From contig CAINGG010000181.1 of NCBI GenBank assembly GCA_903848435.1, forward strand, positions 1 to 9,556: a DNA stretch of 9,556 bases. The letters are read 5' to 3'. The position numbers and the translations under genes are program-made. This DNA is from an uncultured Actinomycetes bacterium (GTDB lineage Bacteria; Actinomycetota; Actinomycetes; S36-B12). How positions within the stretch are numbered: the stretch's first letter is position 1; each line of letters opens with the position of its first letter. Below, piece by piece: positions 6,889 through 9,556 of this stretch. The notes below the pieces were generated by a model. It did not search any database and had not been told where the DNA came from. It saw only the letters and a list, made by a program, of their open reading frames with translations.

Positions 6889-7725
6889 ATGGGCATCCGC
6901 AAATACAAGCCGACGACTCCCGGTCGTCGTGGCTCGAGCGTTGCCGACTTCGTGGAGATCACGCGGTCGGAGCCGGAGAAGTCCTTGGTGCGCCCGCTGC
7001 CGTCCAAGGGCGGCCGCAACAACCAGGGCCGCATCACCACCCGGCATCAGGGCGGCGGCCACAAGCGCGCCTATCGCGTGATCGACTTCCGCCGCGCTGA
7101 CAAGGACGGCGTCCCCGCCAAGGTCGCGCACATCGAGTACGACCCCAATCGCACGGCTCGTATCGCCCTGCTGCACTTCGCCGATGGCGAGAAGCGCTAC
7201 ATCCTGGCGCCCAACAAGCTCAGCCAGGGCGACACCGTCGAGACAGGTGCGTCGGCCGACATCAAGCCGGGCAACAACCTGCCGCTGCGCAACATCCCCG
7301 TCGGCACCGTCATCCACGCGGTCGAGATCAAGCCCGGAGGCGGCGCCAAGATCGCGCGCGCCGCGGGTGCGAGCGTCCAGCTCGTGGCCAAGGACGGTCC
7401 CTACGCCCAGCTGCGCATGCCCTCCGGCGAGATCCGCAACGTCGACGTGCGCTCCCGCGCGACCGTCGGCGAGGTCGGCAACGCCGAGCAGTCCAACATC
7501 AACTGGGGCAAGGCCGGCCGCATGCGCTGGAAGGGCCGCCGTCCCACCGTCCGCGGTGTCGCCATGAACCCGGTCGACCACCCGCATGGCGGTGGCGAGG
7601 GCAAGACGTCCGGTGGCCGTCACCCGGTCAACCCCAAGGGCAAGCCCGAGGGGCGCACCCGCAAGGCCAAGAAGGCCAGCAACAAGTTCATCGTCCGTCG
7701 ACGCAAGACCGGCAAGAAGCGCTAG
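6889..7725 (+). CDS. rplB: 50S ribosomal protein L2
   Basis: L2 is a highly conserved 50S protein needed for subunit association and for peptidyl transferase activity, bound to 23S rRNA near the catalytic centre. The product has 278 residues, as is usual. It starts MGIRKYKPTTPGRRGSSVAD and contains KGGRNNQGRITTRHQGGGHK (about residues 41-60). The near-universal AMNPVDHPHGGGEG motif is at 225-238, in which H231 should correspond to the functionally important E. coli H229. The C-terminal tail is strongly basic. The ATG at 6889 follows rplW by 17 bases, with a purine-rich GAGGGACGAGGA stretch in the gap as binding site. The rpsS start follows after nine bases. Confidence 0.98.
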   Translation: MGIRKYKPTTPGRRGSSVADFVEITRSEPEKSLVRPLPSKGGRNNQGRITTRHQGGGHKRAYRVIDFRRADKDGVPAKVAHIEYDPNRTARIALLHFADGEKRYILAPNKLSQGDTVETGASADIKPGNNLPLRNIPVGTVIHAVEIKPGGGAKIARAAGASVQLVAKDGPYAQLRMPSGEIRNVDVRSRATVGEVGNAEQSNINWGKAGRMRWKGRRPTVRGVAMNPVDHPHGGGEGKTSGGRHPVNPKGKPEGRTRKAKKASNKFIVRRRKTGKKR

Positions 7726-7734
7726 GAGACGATC

Positions 7735-8016
7735 GTGCCCAGAAGCTTGAAGAAGGGTCCCTTCGTGGACACGCACCTTCTGAAGAAGGTCGATGCCCAA
7801 AACGAAGCGAAGAGCCAGCAGGTCATCAAGACCTGGTCCCGTCGCTCCATGATCGTTCCCGCCATGCTCGGCCACACCATCGCCGTGCATGACGGGCACA
7901 AGCACGTGCCGGTCTTCGTGACCGAGCAGATGATTGGCCACAAGTTGGGCGAGTTCGCTCCTACGCGCACCTTCAAGGGGCACGTCAAGGACGACCGCAA
8001 GGCGAAGCGCAAGTAG
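7735..8016 (+). CDS. rpsS: 30S ribosomal protein S19
   Basis: S19 sits in the 30S head, complexed with S13, and contributes to bridges with the 50S subunit close to the A-site tRNA. The 93-residue product is the usual length. It begins MPRSLKKGPFVDTHLLKKVD and has the family core TWSRRSMIVPAMLGHTIAVH (about residues 37-56), followed by HVPVFVTEQMIGHKLGEFAP and the terminal FKGHVKDDRKAKRK. The start is GTG at 7735, with AGGAG at 7724-7728 overlapping the rplB stop and spaced six bases. The next gene starts 22 bases after its stop. Confidence 0.97.
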   Translation: MPRSLKKGPFVDTHLLKKVDAQNEAKSQQVIKTWSRRSMIVPAMLGHTIAVHDGHKHVPVFVTEQMIGHKLGEFAPTRTFKGHVKDDRKAKRK

Positions 8017-8038
8017 TCCGAGAGGCAAGGGGAGAGCG

Positions 8039-8428
8039 ATGGAAGCCAGGGCCCAGGCGCGGTTTGTCCGCGTCACGCCCATGAAGGCGCGCCGAGTAGT
8101 GGACCTGATTCGTGGTCTGCCTGCCTCGGACGCCCAGGCGGTGCTGCGGTTTGCCCCGCAGGATGCGAGCGTTCCGGTCGGCAAGGTGCTCGATAGCGCC
8201 ATTGCCAACGCCACCAACAACCACAACCTCGACCCGGCGTCCCTCGTCATCACCGAGGCCTACGTCGATGAGGGCCCGACCATGAAGCGGTTCCGTCCGC
8301 GTGCCCAGGGCCGCGCGTTCCGCATCAACAAGCGCACGAGCCATATCACCGTGATCCTCGAGGCCGTCGAGCCCAAGGAACCGGTGAAGGCCGCGAAGTC
8401 CTCGAGCAAGAAGAAGAAGGAGGCCTGA
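8039..8428 (+). CDS. rplV: 50S ribosomal protein L22
   Basis: L22 binds all domains of 23S rRNA, and its long beta-hairpin lines the exit tunnel opposite L4. The product has 129 residues. Recognisable segments are ARFVRVTPMKARRVVDLIRG (about residues 8-27), the VLDSAIANATNNHNLDP helix, and the hairpin MKRFRPRAQGRAFRINKRTS (about 83-102), followed by HITVIL. A Lys/Ala/Ser-rich tail (ending SSSKKKKEA) extends past the core, which is common in actinobacteria. I chose ATG 8039 because AAGGGGAG (8027-8034) lies four bases upstream and the product then begins MEARAQARFVRVTP. The open frame extends upstream into rpsS only by chance. Just one base separates its TGA from the rpsC ATG. Confidence 0.96.
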   Translation: MEARAQARFVRVTPMKARRVVDLIRGLPASDAQAVLRFAPQDASVPVGKVLDSAIANATNNHNLDPASLVITEAYVDEGPTMKRFRPRAQGRAFRINKRTSHITVILEAVEPKEPVKAAKSSSKKKKEA

Positions 8429-8429
8429 G

Positions 8430-9236
8430 ATGGGTCAGAAAGTCAACCCGCACGGCTTCCGCCTTGGCGTCACGACCGACTTCACGTCCCGCTGGTTCGC
8501 CGACAGCTCCAAGGCGGGGCAGCGCTACCGCGACTACGTCCAGGAGGACGTCGAGATCCGCAAGCTCCTGTCCAAGGGCATGGAGCGCGCCGGCATCAGC
8601 AAGGTCGAGATCGAGCGCACGCGTGAGCGCGTCCGCGTCGACATTCACACCGCCCGCCCCGGCATCGTCATCGGGCGCCGTGGTGCTGAGGCCGACCGCA
8701 TCCGCGCCGATCTCGAGAAGCTCACCGGCAAGCAGGTTCAGCTCAACATCCTCGAGGTGAAGAACCCCGAGATGGACGCCCAGCTCGTCGCCCAGGGCAT
8801 CGCCGAGCAGCTCTCGAGCCGCGTCTCGTTCCGCCGCGCCATGCGCAAGGGCATGCAGAGCACCATGAAGGCCGGCGCCAAGGGCATTCGAGTGCAGGTC
8901 TCCGGTCGCCTCGGTGGCGCCGAGATGAGCCGCACGGAGTTCTACCGCGAGGGGCGAGTGCCGCTGCACACGCTTCGCGCTGACATCGACTACGGCTTCT
9001 ACGAGGCACGCACCACCTTCGGCCGCATCGGCGTGAAGGTCTGGATCTACAAGGGCGATGCACCGACGAGCCGCGCTGAGCGCGAGGCCGCTGCCGCAGC
9101 CGCCCGACTTGGCCAGGCGCGCCGACCCGATCGTCCCCGTCGTCCCGGAGCTCGTGACGACGAGGCGCCCGTGGCCGAGGCCACGGCCGTCGTCGAAGAG
9201 GTGTCCGCACCCGCAGCGACTGAAGGCGAGGTCTGA
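8430..9236 (+). CDS. rpsC: 30S ribosomal protein S3
   Basis: S3 lies at the mRNA entry tunnel of the 30S subunit and takes part in helicase activity on structured mRNA. The product has 268 residues. It starts MGQKVNPHGFRLGVTTDFTS. The KH domain has the RNA-binding GxxG loop as GRRG at 82-85 within RPGIVIGRRGAEADRIR. The C-terminal S3 domain includes FRRAMRKGMQSTMKAGAKGI and SRTEFYREGRVPLHTLRADI. Beyond about residue 212 there is a low-complexity tail, first Ala/Arg/Pro-rich and then acidic and Ala/Val-rich, making the protein roughly 35 residues longer than E. coli S3; such tails are usual in actinobacteria. ATG 8430 has an ideal AAGGAGG (8417-8423) six bases upstream, inside the rplV end. 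The rplP start follows two bases after the stop. Confidence 0.97.
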   Translation: MGQKVNPHGFRLGVTTDFTSRWFADSSKAGQRYRDYVQEDVEIRKLLSKGMERAGISKVEIERTRERVRVDIHTARPGIVIGRRGAEADRIRADLEKLTGKQVQLNILEVKNPEMDAQLVAQGIAEQLSSRVSFRRAMRKGMQSTMKAGAKGIRVQVSGRLGGAEMSRTEFYREGRVPLHTLRADIDYGFYEARTTFGRIGVKVWIYKGDAPTSRAEREAAAAAARLGQARRPDRPRRPGARDDEAPVAEATAVVEEVSAPAATEGEV

Positions 9237-9238
9237 TC

Positions 9239-9556
9239 ATGCTGATCCCGCGCAAGGTCAAGCACCGCAAGCAGCATCACCCGGGCCGCAGTGGCGCAGC
9301 CAAGGGCGGCACGCAGGTGACGTTCGGCGACTATGGCCTGCAGGCCATCGAGCCGGCCTACGTCACCAACCGCCAGATTGAGGCGGCGCGTATCGCCATC
9401 ACCCGGCACATTCGCCGCGGCGGCAAGGTCTGGATCACGATCTTCCCCGACCGCCCGCTGACCAAGAAGCCTGCCGAGACCCGCATGGGCTCGGGCAAGG
9501 GTTCTCCCGAGTGGTGGGTCGCCAACGTCAAGCCGGGCCGCGTGATGTTCGAGCTC
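9239..9556 (+). CDS. rplP: 50S ribosomal protein L16, 5' part (3' end outside window)
   Basis: L16 organises the 50S A-site region and contacts the elbow of A-site tRNA and helices 38 and 89 of 23S rRNA. The window holds 106 codons of an expected roughly 138. The N-terminus MLIPRKVKHRKQHHPGRSG is diagnostic. It is followed by GGTQVTFGDYGLQAIEPAYV, TNRQIEAARIAITRHIRRGG, KVWITIFPDRPLTKKPAETR and MGSGKGSPEWWVANVKPGRV. Arg82 corresponds to the arginine hydroxylated in E. coli L16. The ATG at 9239 lies two bases after the rpsC TGA, with GGCGAGG just upstream inside rpsC. The frame is open to the last base, so the gene is cut by the window, not broken. Confidence 0.97.
   Translation, partial: MLIPRKVKHRKQHHPGRSGAAKGGTQVTFGDYGLQAIEPAYVTNRQIEAARIAITRHIRRGGKVWITIFPDRPLTKKPAETRMGSGKGSPEWWVANVKPGRVMFEL

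Overview
The window is a chromosomal segment from a GC-rich bacterium, almost certainly a member of the Actinomycetota. The evidence is the strong G/C bias at third codon positions, frequent GTG starts, EF-Tu and EF-G sequences with actinobacterial features, the GACATP stretch in L3, a long Ala/Arg-rich tail on S3, and a T-tract-less hairpin after tuf. I cannot name a genus. Every gene is on the + strand.

Layout: (1) 1-356, the 3' end of a gene for a small membrane protein of the DUF4190 type, with a Pro/Tyr/Gly-rich N-terminal segment running off the window edge. (2) 357-576, the control region of the str operon: a good -35/-10 pair (371-399) and a leader of about 169 nt that can fold into a run of consecutive hairpins (408-518). 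(3) 577-4843, the str operon rpsL-rpsG-fusA-tuf (S12, S7, EF-G, EF-Tu). rpsL and rpsG overlap by one base, and the 85-base fusA-tuf gap holds a perfect 10-bp inverted repeat. (4) 4850-4876, a 12-bp GC-rich hairpin just after the tuf stop, probably the boundary between the str and S10 operons. (5) 4935-9556, the first nine genes of the S10 operon, rpsJ-rplC-rplD-rplW-rplB-rpsS-rplV-rpsC-rplP, tightly packed with several overlaps. rplP is cut by the window end, and the operon presumably continues with rpmC and rpsQ.

Together the genes supply small-subunit proteins S12, S7, S10, S19 and S3, large-subunit proteins L3, L4, L23, L2, L22 and L16, and the two GTPases that deliver aminoacyl-tRNA (EF-Tu) and translocate the ribosome (EF-G). 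Co-transcription keeps ribosome parts and elongation factors in step with growth.

I found no cryptic genetic system, mobile element, CRISPR array or defence gene. The points worth checking lie in the non-coding gaps (structured rpsL leader, fusA-tuf inverted repeat, tuf-rpsJ hairpin with no clear promoter behind it) and in an altered G5 guanine-binding motif of EF-Tu.
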